From: Janthinobacterium saanense
GTDB lineage: Bacteria; Pseudomonadota; Gammaproteobacteria; Burkholderiales; Burkholderiaceae_D
Assembly (NCBI RefSeq): GCF_014200675.1
Contig: NZ_JACHCI010000013.1
Location: 120,616-184,615, forward strand
Length of the DNA stretch: 64,000 bases
Direction of reading: 5' to 3'
Shown: piece after piece, positions 26,459-34,846 of the stretch
Position numbering within the stretch: the first letter of the stretch is position 1
How the letters are laid out: each line of letters opens with the position of its first letter
Notes under the pieces: generated by a model
Databases searched by the model: none
What the model was told of the DNA's origin: nothing
What the model saw: only the letters and a program-made list of their open reading frames with translations
Position numbers and translations under genes: made by a program

Positions 26459-27310
26459 ATGAAAACAATGGCAGATAGCGGCAAGGGAGTAGCGATATTG
26501 TCTTTGCCATCTGGCAATCTCGTCGCTCGCCGGGGCTTGTGCACGCTGGTCCAGCCCTGCTTGCGCCGACCACAGCACGCCAGGGGTTACAGGTTTTTTG
26601 ACGCCACCTTGCTGCTGGTGAAGTCAGGCCAGATGATTATCGACAATGGGGAAGAGTCCCTGGCCTTGAAGGACCCATTGACGCTGGTGGCAATGGCGCA
26701 AAACGCGTGTGCGGACATCCAGAAAATCCCCGGTGGCGAAGAGCAGACGTTTCAATCTTTGCTGCTGGCATTTGCACCGGAAGTGATGCTGGAATTTCAC
26801 CGGCGCCATGCGGACGACCTGCCGACATCGCCAGCCATCGCACACGGCCGCCAGATGGTGCTCGATGTCGATTTGGCCGATACCTTGAATTATTGCGTGC
26901 GCGGCATCTGTTCAAGCAACATCAGCGAGCGCGAGCAAATGCACAGGCTGGTCGGTTTGCTGCTGGCGCTGGCAGAGCGCGGCTGCCATTTTTCGCGGCC
27001 ATCGACGCAACATATTGCTGACCGCCTCAAGCGTATTCTTGCGGATGCACCCGCGCATCCCTGGACGACGGCCAAGGCTGGCTGGGAGCTTGCCATGAGC
27101 GAAGCGACCTTAAGGCGCCGGTTGGCGGCCGAAAATTTACGCTTTGAAACTTTGCTACTGGATATACGCATGCACCACGCGATGACCTTGCTGCAGACCA
27201 CCGGCTGGAATCTTCAGCATATTTCTGAAGCGTGCGGATACCGCGCCAGTGCACGCTTCTCCGCGCGTTTCCGCGAGCGTTTCGGATGCTCGCCATCGCA
27301 GGTGCGCTGA
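26459..27310 (+). CDS. AraC-family transcriptional regulator
   Basis: This 283-residue protein has a degenerate cupin-like N-terminal domain and, from residue about 185, the two AraC helix-turn-helices: WELAMSEATLRRRLAAEN and WNLQHISEACGYRASARFSA, ending RFGCSPSQVR. The layout is that of regulators such as EutR and virulence activators. The effector is unknown. A second ATG four codons in is an alternative start. It likely controls the PEBP gene upstream or the flavin reductase 32 bases downstream. Confidence 0.88.
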   Translation: MKTMADSGKGVAILSLPSGNLVARRGLCTLVQPCLRRPQHARGYRFFDATLLLVKSGQMIIDNGEESLALKDPLTLVAMAQNACADIQKIPGGEEQTFQSLLLAFAPEVMLEFHRRHADDLPTSPAIAHGRQMVLDVDLADTLNYCVRGICSSNISEREQMHRLVGLLLALAERGCHFSRPSTQHIADRLKRILADAPAHPWTTAKAGWELAMSEATLRRRLAAENLRFETLLLDIRMHHAMTLLQTTGWNLQHISEACGYRASARFSARFRERFGCSPSQVR

Positions 27311-27342
27311 GTTGATGATGTAATCGATAGGGTAGAAAAAAC

Positions 27343-27963
27343 ATGACAGAAAACAAGCATTTTTACGAGCCGTCCAAAGGACATGGATTGGCGCATGATC
27401 CTTTCAATGCCATCGTGGGGCCGCGCCCGATCGGCTGGATCGCATCGCATTCGGCCAGCGGCGTGCTCAATCTCGCGCCCTACAGTTTTTTTAACGCTTT
27501 TAATTACACCCCACCCATCATCGGCTTTGCCAGCGTCGGCCGTAAAGACAGCTTGAACAATATTGAGCAAACCGGTGAATTTGTCTGGAATCTGGCAACC
27601 CGCCCCCTGGCCGAGGCCATGAATCGTAGTTCGGTGGCGGCCCCGCCCGACATCAACGAGTTTGAACTGGCCTGCCTCACGCCTGTAGCCGGGCGTATGG
27701 TCAAGGTGCCGCGCGTGGCAGAAAGCCCGGTGGCATTCGAGTGCCGCTGTAGCCAGATACTGCAGCTCGCCAGCGCTGACGGCGATGAAATTGCCACCTG
27801 GCTGGTGCTGGGCGAAGTGATCGGCGTGCATATCGACCAGGCTTTGCTGAAAAACGGCAGCTACGATACGGCCGCCGCCCATCCTATCCTGCGTGGCGGG
27901 GGGCCTGCCGACTATTTCGAAGTGATGAGCGAGTCCCTGTTTCAGATGTACCGGCCGCGATAG
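27343..27963 (+). CDS. Flavin reductase family protein (FMN-binding split barrel)
   Basis: This 206-residue protein shows the flavin reductase-like fold: NAIVGPRPIGWIAS, NLAPYSFFNAFNYTPPIIGF, and GEFVWNLATRPLAEAMNRSS. It resembles enzymes annotated as flavin oxidoreductase/NTAB or DIM6-like, using NAD(P)H to reduce FMN. Its 3' end overlaps that of the convergent LysR gene by 22 bases. Confidence 0.9.
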   Translation: MTENKHFYEPSKGHGLAHDPFNAIVGPRPIGWIASHSASGVLNLAPYSFFNAFNYTPPIIGFASVGRKDSLNNIEQTGEFVWNLATRPLAEAMNRSSVAAPPDINEFELACLTPVAGRMVKVPRVAESPVAFECRCSQILQLASADGDEIATWLVLGEVIGVHIDQALLKNGSYDTAAAHPILRGGGPADYFEVMSESLFQMYRPR

Positions 27964-28877
27964 GCGCTCTCTTGCTTTGCCTCATCCATCAATCGCTCCC
28001 GCAACCACCGGTGCCCCGCATCATTCTCGCTGCGCGGATGCCAGGCCATCGACAGGGTAAAGCCTAGCTTGGCCAGCGGCAGGGGAAAGATGTCGAGCGT
28101 GTCGGTGAAGCGGTTCAGCAGGCACAGGGGCAGGGCGCAGACATAGTCGGTGCTGGCCAGCATCAGCGGCACCAGATTGTAGGTGGGCACGGATAAAACC
28201 ACCTGGCGCTGCATGCCCAGGGCGGCCAGATGCTCTTCGATGAAGCCATGGAAGCCGCCGCTGTTCGAGACGATCACATGCTGCAGGGCGCAATAGCTGG
28301 CCAGGTCGGGCGGGGTCGTGCCGCGCGGATGGCCCTTGCGCTGCGCCATCATGAAAACGTCGCTGATCAGTTCACGGCTTTTCAAGGCGGGCGGCAGGAA
28401 GCGCGAGCCGGCGATCAGCACGTCGATTTCCCCTCGCTCCATCTGGCCGACCACTTGCTCCGGGTCGGCATGGCGAAAAGCCAGGCGCAGGCCGGCGTTA
28501 TGCTGTGTCTCGAACGTGCGCGCCAGGCCCAGGCCCAGTATCGCGGTGGCATTGTCGTTGGCCGCCACGGTGAACGTGCGCTGGGCGCTGGCCGGATCAA
28601 ACACGGCTGGTTCGCGCACGGTTTTTTCCAAGGCCAGCAGCGCTTCGCGCAGTGGCGCGCGCAATTGCAGGGCGCGTTCGGTGGCCACCATGCCGCGCCC
28701 GGTCTCGGACGGCAGCAGCAGCGGGTCGCCCAGCAAGTCGCGCAGGCGGACCAGTTGCGCCGACAGGGCGGGCTGGCTGATGTTCAGGCGCACGGCCGCC
28801 CTGGTCACATTAGCTTCTTCCAGCAAGACGTCGAGCGACACCAGCAAGGCCAGGTCCGCGCCCCTCATATCGATCAT
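27942..28877 (-). CDS. LysR-family transcriptional regulator
   Basis: This 311-residue protein starts MIDMRGADLALLVSLDVLLE, and the HTH follows directly (VTRAAVRLNISQPALSAQLV). I chose the ATG at 28877; the open frame upstream is the shadow of the divergent transporter gene. The effector domain includes RTFTVAANDNATAILGL, typical of the NodD/NahR-like branch. It is divergent from an MFS exporter with 88 bases between, so it is the probable regulator of that transporter. Confidence 0.9.
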   Translation of the reverse strand: MIDMRGADLALLVSLDVLLEEANVTRAAVRLNISQPALSAQLVRLRDLLGDPLLLPSETGRGMVATERALQLRAPLREALLALEKTVREPAVFDPASAQRTFTVAANDNATAILGLGLARTFETQHNAGLRLAFRHADPEQVVGQMERGEIDVLIAGSRFLPPALKSRELISDVFMMAQRKGHPRGTTPPDLASYCALQHVIVSNSGGFHGFIEEHLAALGMQRQVVLSVPTYNLVPLMLASTDYVCALPLCLLNRFTDTLDIFPLPLAKLGFTLSMAWHPRSENDAGHRWLRERLMDEAKQESAYRGRYI

Positions 28878-28965
28878 GGTTATACCTCGAATATTAACAA
28901 TCGATTTCAAATATACCAGTGATGGCCACATCATGCTGCTATCGCGTACTCCCTTCGAGACCATC

Positions 28966-30162
28966 ATGACTGACCGTTCCACCAGCCTCATCCTCAGATT
29001 GCTGAGCTTTTCCTTTTTCGCTACCGGCACGGCCTCGCTGTCGGTAGTCGGCGCCTTGCAGGAAATCGCCAGCTCGCTGGCCATGCCGCGCAGCGCGGTG
29101 GCGATGCTGGTGGCCGTGTTCGCTGTCACCTTTGCCATCAGCGCGCCGCTGATCCAGGTGTTTGCCGGTCACTTGCCGCGCCGCAGCTTGCTGCTGGCCG
29201 GCCTGGCCACCGTGGCGCTGGGGGCGGCCGGTTGCGCGCTGGCGCCCAATTACACGGTGCTGGTGCTGGCGCGCATCGTGACGGGACTGGGCATGGCGGC
29301 CGTGACGCCGGTCGGCTCTTCGCTCGGTTCGACCATGGTGCCGCCCGAGCGCCAGGGCCAGGCGCTGGCCATCGTGTTTACGGGCATGACGGTGGCGTCG
29401 GTGGTCGGCGTGCCCTTGTCCGCCTGGGTCGCGCATGCGCTGGGCTGGCGGGCGATGTTTGGCTTGATATCGCTGCTGTCGGTGATCTCTGGCGTGCTGC
29501 TGGCGCTGCTGCTGCACGACCGTTCGGCAGGCCAGAAAGTGCAGCTGCGCGATTTGTTGACCGTGCTGCGCCGGCGCGACCTGGCCAGTGCGCTGGCGGT
29601 GATGGTGCTGGGCCTGGGCGGCCTGTTCAGCAGCTACACCATGATCACGCCCATCTTGCACGACAAATTCGGCGCCGGCCCGCAGATGGTGTCCATCGCC
29701 TTGCTGATTTATGGCCTGGCGGGCATCGCCGGCAACCAGGTGGCGCGCAAGCTGGCGATGCTGTGGTCGGCCGAACGCTCGCTGACGATGTCGCTGTTGA
29801 TGATGGGCTTGGCTTTCGTGGTGCTGGCCCTCACGCCAGGCTGGCTGGTGGTGGCGCTGGCCACCCTGGTGCTGTGGGCGCTGGCGGTCGATATTTTCTT
29901 GCCGGCCCAGCAGCGGCGCATGGTGGAGCTGGCGCCGCAGTGGCGCGGCCTGGTGCTGGCACTCAATTCTTCTTGCCTGTTCATCGGCATGGCGCTGGGT
30001 TCTTCGACGGCCGGCAAGGTGGCGCCGCTGTGGGGCCTGGACGCCTTGCCGCTGGTGTCGATCGCCATGGTGGTGCTGGCGTTCGCGGCGCTGGGCTGGT
30101 CGCGCAGCGCACGTGCATCACATCTGGCTGCTTGTCCGCTACAAGGTGCTGCTGGTGCGTAG
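28966..30162 (+). CDS. MFS transporter (drug/sugar efflux type, AraJ/YdhP-like)
   Basis: This 398-residue protein has twelve membrane helices. The helix 2-3 loop has the variant FAGHLPRRSLLLAGL, and ARIVTGLGMAAVTPVGSSLG in helices 4-5 matches the efflux (antiporter) branch of the MFS. The ATG at 28966 is preferred; one at 28933 in frame adds eleven residues. It probably exports a small toxic compound or sugar; the substrate is unknown. It is controlled in all likelihood by the divergent LysR. Its stop overlaps the convergent AraC gene by 24 bases. Confidence 0.9.
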   Translation: MTDRSTSLILRLLSFSFFATGTASLSVVGALQEIASSLAMPRSAVAMLVAVFAVTFAISAPLIQVFAGHLPRRSLLLAGLATVALGAAGCALAPNYTVLVLARIVTGLGMAAVTPVGSSLGSTMVPPERQGQALAIVFTGMTVASVVGVPLSAWVAHALGWRAMFGLISLLSVISGVLLALLLHDRSAGQKVQLRDLLTVLRRRDLASALAVMVLGLGGLFSSYTMITPILHDKFGAGPQMVSIALLIYGLAGIAGNQVARKLAMLWSAERSLTMSLLMMGLAFVVLALTPGWLVVALATLVLWALAVDIFLPAQQRRMVELAPQWRGLVLALNSSCLFIGMALGSSTAGKVAPLWGLDALPLVSIAMVVLAFAALGWSRSARASHLAACPLQGAAGA

Positions 30163-31038
30163 CTGGACGCTGTCGCGGCCCGGTGGCGCGCCAAATAAAC
30201 GGCTGTATTCGCGGCTGAATTGCGAGGGGCTGTCGTAGCCGACGCTGTAGCCGATGGCGGCCACGTCGCCAGGCTCCTGCATCAGCCGCACGCGCGCCTG
30301 CTGCAAGCGTATCTGTTTCTGGTATTGCAAGGGGCTCATGGCGGTGATGGCGCGAAAGTGCCGGTGGAACGATGACACGCTCATTGCCGCCAGCTGCGCC
30401 AGATCTTCGCTGCGCAGCAATTCGGCATAGTGCTCGCGTATCCAGCGTATGGCCCGGCCGATATGCGACAGCCGGCTGTCAGCCATGCCGATTTGCCGTA
30501 TTGCTACACCTTGTTCGCCGGACAAGAGACGCCAATGGATTTCACGTTCGATCATCGGCGCCAGCACGGCGATATCGCCAGGCTGATCGAGCAGGCGCAG
30601 CAAGCGCAGCACGGCGTCCAGCAGCTCAGGTCTGGCGTCGCTGACATGGATGCCGGACATGCTGGCCGTGGGCGCCGCCGCGCTGTGCGGCATGTCCAGC
30701 AGCAGCGAGGCGATGATGGCCGGTTTCAGGGTCAGGCCGACGGCAAGGAAGGGCGTGTCCGCGCTGGCTTCGGTAATGCAGCCGCAGATGGGCAAATCGA
30801 CGGATACCACCAGGTATTGCCCGGCGCGATAATCGTAGCTGCGCTCGCCCAGGATGGTTTGCTTGGCGCCTTGCGCCACCAGCGCAAACACCGGCTCGCT
30901 GATATGCCGGGCTGGCGGCGTGGCGCCGTCCGAGGTATACACGGACACGCCGTCCATGGCCAGTTGCGCCGGCCAGTCCCGGGCCTGGCGCCGTATCAGG
31001 GCGCAGATTTCCATCAGTTTATCGATGCTTTTTTCCAT
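30139..31038 (-). CDS. AraC-family transcriptional regulator (AraC_N type)
   Basis: This 299-residue protein has the N-terminal AraC_N/cupin domain (SEPVFALVAQGAKQTILGER, YDYRAGQYLVVSVDLP). Two C-terminal helix-turn-helices follow: SEDLAQLAAMSVSSFHRHFR and VAAIGYSVGYDSPSQFSREY. This is the YqhC-like group, whose members activate genes for aldehyde-reducing aldo/keto reductases. An aldo/keto reductase gene is divergent 161 bases away, which fits that role. The start at 31038 is at MEKSIDKLMEI. Confidence 0.9.
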   Translation of the reverse strand: MEKSIDKLMEICALIRRQARDWPAQLAMDGVSVYTSDGATPPARHISEPVFALVAQGAKQTILGERSYDYRAGQYLVVSVDLPICGCITEASADTPFLAVGLTLKPAIIASLLLDMPHSAAAPTASMSGIHVSDARPELLDAVLRLLRLLDQPGDIAVLAPMIEREIHWRLLSGEQGVAIRQIGMADSRLSHIGRAIRWIREHYAELLRSEDLAQLAAMSVSSFHRHFRAITAMSPLQYQKQIRLQQARVRLMQEPGDVAAIGYSVGYDSPSQFSREYSRLFGAPPGRDSVQLRTSSTL

Positions 31039-31199
31039 GCTTTGATGGTAGCCCCAGGCCGGGACTGCTCGCAAGCGCAAACAGCTTGCTGGCGCACGAT
31101 TGAGCGGATCGTGCAAGACTCTGCGCCTTATCGGCTAGTGTGTGCAGGCTGTGCGATGGTTAGATGGAGGCTTCCTCATCACCACCTCAGGAGTACACC

Positions 31200-32282
31200 A
31201 TGTCGCTCGATTCCTACATCACCCTCGGCCATTCCGGCCTGCATGTCAGCCCGCTGTGCCTGGGCACCATGACCTTCGGCGAAGATTGGGGCTGGGGTTC
31301 CAGCCCGGCCGAGTCGGAAGCCATCCTCAGCGCCTATCTTGAGCAGGGCGGCAACTTTATCGATACGGCCAATCTGTACACGAATGGGCATTCGGAAAAA
31401 ATCATCGGCGACTTCTTTGCTCGGCGGAAAGGCCGCGACCGCAGCGTGATCGCCACCAAGTTCTTTGGCAACCTGCATGCGGGCGACCCGAACGGCGGCG
31501 GCAATGGCCGCAAAGCCATCATCGAGCAGTGCGAAGCGTCGCTGCGCCGCCTGCAGACAGACTATATCGACCTGTACTGGATACATAACTGGGAACCGAG
31601 CACGCCGATCGAAGAAACCATGCGCACTCTGGACGATCTGGTGCGTGCCGGCAAGATCCGCTACATCGGCATTTCCGATGCGCCCGCCTGGAAAACGGCG
31701 CAGGCGCAAACCATCGCCCAATTTCGCGGCTGGGCGCCGCTGATCGCGCTGCAGCTGGAATATTCCTTGCTGCAGCGCACGGTGGAAGGCGAATTGATGC
31801 CGATGGCGCGCGAACTGCATCTGGGCGCCATGCCCTGGAGTCCGCTCAAGGGCGGCTGGCTGTCCGGCAAATATACGCGTGAGAATGCGGGTGTCAGCCA
31901 GTCCGAGCGTTCCAAGCTGGTCGGCGCTTCGCCGTCGGAACAGGAATATCAGGTAATCGATGTCGTCAAAGCCATCGCGGCCGAACGCCAGAGCACCCCG
32001 GCCGCCGTGGCGCTGGCCTGGGTGCAAGGCCGCGCCGGCGTGGCTTCCACCCTGATCGGCGCACGCCGGTTAGAGCAGTTGCAGGACAACCTGAGTTCAT
32101 TGACGCTCAAGCTCACGGTCGAGGAGGTCGCCAGGCTGGACCAGGTCACCAAACCGGCGCTCAACTTCCCGGCCGATGTCAACGAACACCTGGCGCCCAT
32201 GCTGGCGTTTGCGGGCGCCAAGGTTGATGGGCGACAAACCACGGTGCTGCCTTGGCTGACAGCGAGCAGCACGCGATACTAG
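31200..32282 (+). CDS. Aldo/keto reductase
   Basis: This 360-residue protein is an NADPH-dependent (alpha/beta)8 reductase. The catalytic tetrad is visible: Asp and Tyr in DTANLYTNGHSE, Lys in VIATKFFG and His in YWIHNW. Cofactor-loop residues appear in TLIGARRLEQLQDNL. The ATG at 31200 is preceded by aggag. Such enzymes detoxify aldehydes; the divergent YqhC-like AraC regulator supports this. Confidence 0.93.
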   Translation: MSLDSYITLGHSGLHVSPLCLGTMTFGEDWGWGSSPAESEAILSAYLEQGGNFIDTANLYTNGHSEKIIGDFFARRKGRDRSVIATKFFGNLHAGDPNGGGNGRKAIIEQCEASLRRLQTDYIDLYWIHNWEPSTPIEETMRTLDDLVRAGKIRYIGISDAPAWKTAQAQTIAQFRGWAPLIALQLEYSLLQRTVEGELMPMARELHLGAMPWSPLKGGWLSGKYTRENAGVSQSERSKLVGASPSEQEYQVIDVVKAIAAERQSTPAAVALAWVQGRAGVASTLIGARRLEQLQDNLSSLTLKLTVEEVARLDQVTKPALNFPADVNEHLAPMLAFAGAKVDGRQTTVLPWLTASSTRY

Positions 32283-32408
32283 GCACGGTTCATCCTGGTC
32301 TTTGAGTTCTTCTTGTCATTATTTCGTCATAAGCCTGTCATGCTGCTGTTGCCGGCGCGCTTGCATACTGTCCTTACCGTTTTCCCAATCCACTCCAAGG
32401 ACCATATT

Positions 32409-33194
32409 ATGCAAGCACGTTTTATTTCCGCTGCGGTTGCCAGCGCTGCCTTTCTCTTCGCTTCCACCAGCGCCATGGCGCAAGGTACTGCCGCCGCGCC
32501 GACCGCCAATCCGGTTGTCGCCAAGAATGTGGTGCTGGTGCACGGCCTGTATGCCGATGCGTCGAGCTGGTCGGAAGTAATTCCGCTGCTGCAAAAAGCC
32601 GGCCTGCATGTGACGGCCGTGCAAAACCCCTTGCGCTCGCTGGCTGACGATGCGGAAGCGACGCGCCGCGTGCTGGCGCTGCAGGATGGTGCTACCGTGC
32701 TGGTGGCGCACTCGTATGGCGGCATGGTGATTTCCGAAGCGGGCGTGGACCCGAAAGTGTCGGCGCTGGTGTATGTGGCGGCGCGCGGTCCGGATGCCGG
32801 CGAAGATTACGGCGCGCTGGCGGCCAAGTTCCCGGCCGCGCCTGCCAGCGCTGGCCTGATCAAGACGCCGGACGGTTATGCCCAGTTGAGCGAACAGGCT
32901 TTCCTGCACGACTTTGCTGGTGACCTCGATAGCGTCAAGGCGCGCACCCTGTATGCGGTGCAAGGCCAGGCCTCGCAAGCGATCTTTGCAGCCCGCACCA
33001 CCCAGGCTGCCTGGAAAGTCAAACCCAGCTATTACGCCGTCTCGACGGAAGACCGCACCATCAACCCGGACTTCGAGCGCTTCATGGCCCAGCGCATGCA
33101 TGCGCAAACCATCGAAGTCAAGGGCAGCCACCTGGCGCTGATTTCCCATCCACAGGAAATTGCCGCGCTGATTGAAAAAGCTGCCGGCCTGTAA
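32409..33194 (+). CDS. Exported alpha/beta hydrolase
   Basis: This 261-residue protein has a signal peptide (ISAAVASAAFLFASTSAMAQ) and an alpha/beta-hydrolase core: NVVLVHGLYADASSW (oxyanion region), VLVAHSYGGMVIS (nucleophile Ser) and VKGSHLALISHP (catalytic His). It belongs to the small esterase-like group often annotated as Abhydrolase_6; the substrate is unknown. The ATG at 32409 begins the signal peptide. It is followed by a palindromic element rather than a simple terminator. Confidence 0.9.
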   Translation: MQARFISAAVASAAFLFASTSAMAQGTAAAPTANPVVAKNVVLVHGLYADASSWSEVIPLLQKAGLHVTAVQNPLRSLADDAEATRRVLALQDGATVLVAHSYGGMVISEAGVDPKVSALVYVAARGPDAGEDYGALAAKFPAAPASAGLIKTPDGYAQLSEQAFLHDFAGDLDSVKARTLYAVQGQASQAIFAARTTQAAWKVKPSYYAVSTEDRTINPDFERFMAQRMHAQTIEVKGSHLALISHPQEIAALIEKAAGL

Positions 33195-33198
33195 GTAA

Positions 33199-33325
33199 TG
33201 CTGTTCAGTTAACGTCATTTTTACCCCAAAAGCAAACCCTGGGGTCGGACCCTGCAGGGTCCGACCCCGGCATTTTCGACGTTGGAGTGAAAAAAATGGA
33301 CAGGACTGCTTAACTGAGCAGTATT
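33199..33325. repeat. Small inverted-repeat element with a perfect central palindrome
   Basis: The ends are imperfect inverted repeats (ctgttcagttaa at 33201-33212 against ttaactgagcag at 33310-33321). They enclose a perfect 28-base palindrome at 33241-33268 (ggggtcggaccctg and its complement). The element lies between the hydrolase and the convergent GNAT gene. It probably acts as a bidirectional terminator, and its layout is MITE-like. Confidence 0.6.
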
Positions 33326-33358
33326 ACTGGCTTGTAAGGTCTGTCCAGCCAAGGCGCA

Positions 33359-33814
33359 TTATGTGAACAGGTATTCCAGTACTTCATCGCCGTACTGGTC
33401 TGTTTCGCCGGTAGGCTTCCAGCCCAGGTGGCGATAAAAGCCGTAGGAACGCGATTGTGGGACGCTGGAGCAGCCGAGGAACAGGCGCGTGTGGCCTGCT
33501 GCTTGCAATTCGGCCATCATCCGCTCCAGCAAAGCCTTGCCGATGCCGAGTCCCTCGGCTTGCGGCAGCAGTGCCAGCACGACGATCTCGCCGCTTTCCC
33601 GGTCGCCAAAGCAATAGCCGATCAGCTTGCCATCCTGATGGCAAACCTGCCCAGGCAGATTGCCCGATGCAATCATTTCTCCCCACGACGCTGCCGTGAT
33701 GCCGAGCTCGGCCAGGCGCTGCTGGTCGATGGCGTTTTGCCGGGTCTTGCCGCGCAGGTCGATATATGCTGGCGTGTGCTCGGCGCGGCCGGGGCTGAAA
33801 CTGAGCTTGGGCAT
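33359..33814 (-). CDS. GNAT family N-acetyltransferase
   Basis: This 151-residue protein has a GNAT fold with the acetyl-CoA motif A as LLPQAEGLGIGKALLERMM and motif B around SYGFYRHLGWK. The acceptor substrate cannot be read. The start at 33814 has GGAGG eight bases upstream; an ATG five codons earlier overlaps the stop of the ribonuclease Z gene. The two genes are therefore translationally adjacent in one operon. Confidence 0.88.
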   Translation of the reverse strand: MPKLSFSPGRAEHTPAYIDLRGKTRQNAIDQQRLAELGITAASWGEMIASGNLPGQVCHQDGKLIGYCFGDRESGEIVVLALLPQAEGLGIGKALLERMMAELQAAGHTRLFLGCSSVPQSRSYGFYRHLGWKPTGETDQYGDEVLEYLFT

Positions 33815-33829
33815 GCCTTGGGCCTCCAT

Positions 33830-34813
33830 TTAGTCTGCGGTTCTTTCTTGAGCGGGCGCCGGTAATTTGCTCAACACCCCATCGGCATCGAGTTCATAGC
33901 TATCAAAGTCGCGCGCCAGGAATAATTTTCCCGTGTAGTGTAGCCGGGCTTCCGCCTCCAGTTCCGCCATGCCGGCCGCGTGGTGGTAGCGCGCGCTGAA
34001 ATGCGTGAGTATCAGATTTGGCAACTGGCTGGCGGCGGCAAATTGCGCCACCCGCTGCACCGAGCTGTGGGTGGGGCCGGGGCCGACTTTTTGCAGCATG
34101 GCTTCGGTGTAGGTGGCTTCATGCACCAGCAATTGCGCGCCCGCGCAGGCGTCTGCCAGCAGGGATGGTGTGTCGTTGTCGCCGCCGATGACGATGGTGG
34201 CCTGGTCGGTCTTGGTGATGCGGAAGTCGGCAGCCGCCAGCACGCTGCCGTCGTCCAGTTGCACATCACTGCCTGCGTGCAATTGACCCCAGGCCGGACC
34301 CGACGGCACACCGCGCGCCTGCAGGGCGGCCTTGTCCAGTTTCCATTTGCTGCTTTCCAGCGCAAAACGGAAAGCCACGCTGTCGGCGCGGTGCGACAGG
34401 GCGTGGCGGGTAATGGTCAAGCCTGTTTCCTGATGCACGATGTCGCTGCGGTTGACGTCGATATGGATCAGCGGATACGTCAAAAACAGTTCCGTGTGCA
34501 GCAAGGTGGCATCGATCCAGGCCTTGATGGCCGGCGGCGCGATCAGGATCAAGGGCCGCTTGCGGCCTGTCATGGAAGCGCTGGCGAGCAAGCCCGGCAA
34601 GCCGTAGCTATGGTCGCCATGCACGTGGGTGATGCAGATGCCGGCCAGGTCATGCACGGACAGCGGCATGCGCTGCAAGCGGTGCTGGGTCGCTTCGCCG
34701 CAATCGACCATCCACCAGTCGCGGCTGGTGGAGGGCTGGACGGCCAGCGAGGTGACGTTGCGGTAGCGGGTGGGCACGCCCGAGGATGTGCCAAAAAAAG
34801 TCAGTTTGAACAT
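33830..34813 (-). CDS. rnz: Ribonuclease Z (metallo-beta-lactamase fold)
   Basis: This 327-residue protein has the RNase Z layout: FKLTFFGTSSGVPTRYRNVT at the start, the metal-binding THVHGDHSYGLPGLL, LLVHEATY and the final ligand in LILTHFSARYH. RNase Z removes the 3' trailer of tRNA precursors lacking CCA or acts as a 3' exonuclease. It is followed directly by the GNAT gene and preceded by the amidohydrolase gene, all on the minus strand. Confidence 0.93.
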   Translation of the reverse strand: MFKLTFFGTSSGVPTRYRNVTSLAVQPSTSRDWWMVDCGEATQHRLQRMPLSVHDLAGICITHVHGDHSYGLPGLLASASMTGRKRPLILIAPPAIKAWIDATLLHTELFLTYPLIHIDVNRSDIVHQETGLTITRHALSHRADSVAFRFALESSKWKLDKAALQARGVPSGPAWGQLHAGSDVQLDDGSVLAAADFRITKTDQATIVIGGDNDTPSLLADACAGAQLLVHEATYTEAMLQKVGPGPTHSSVQRVAQFAAASQLPNLILTHFSARYHHAAGMAELEAEARLHYTGKLFLARDFDSYELDADGVLSKLPAPAQERTAD

Positions 34814-34846
34814 GCCGCATATTATGGAGCAGGCGGCGGTACTTGG

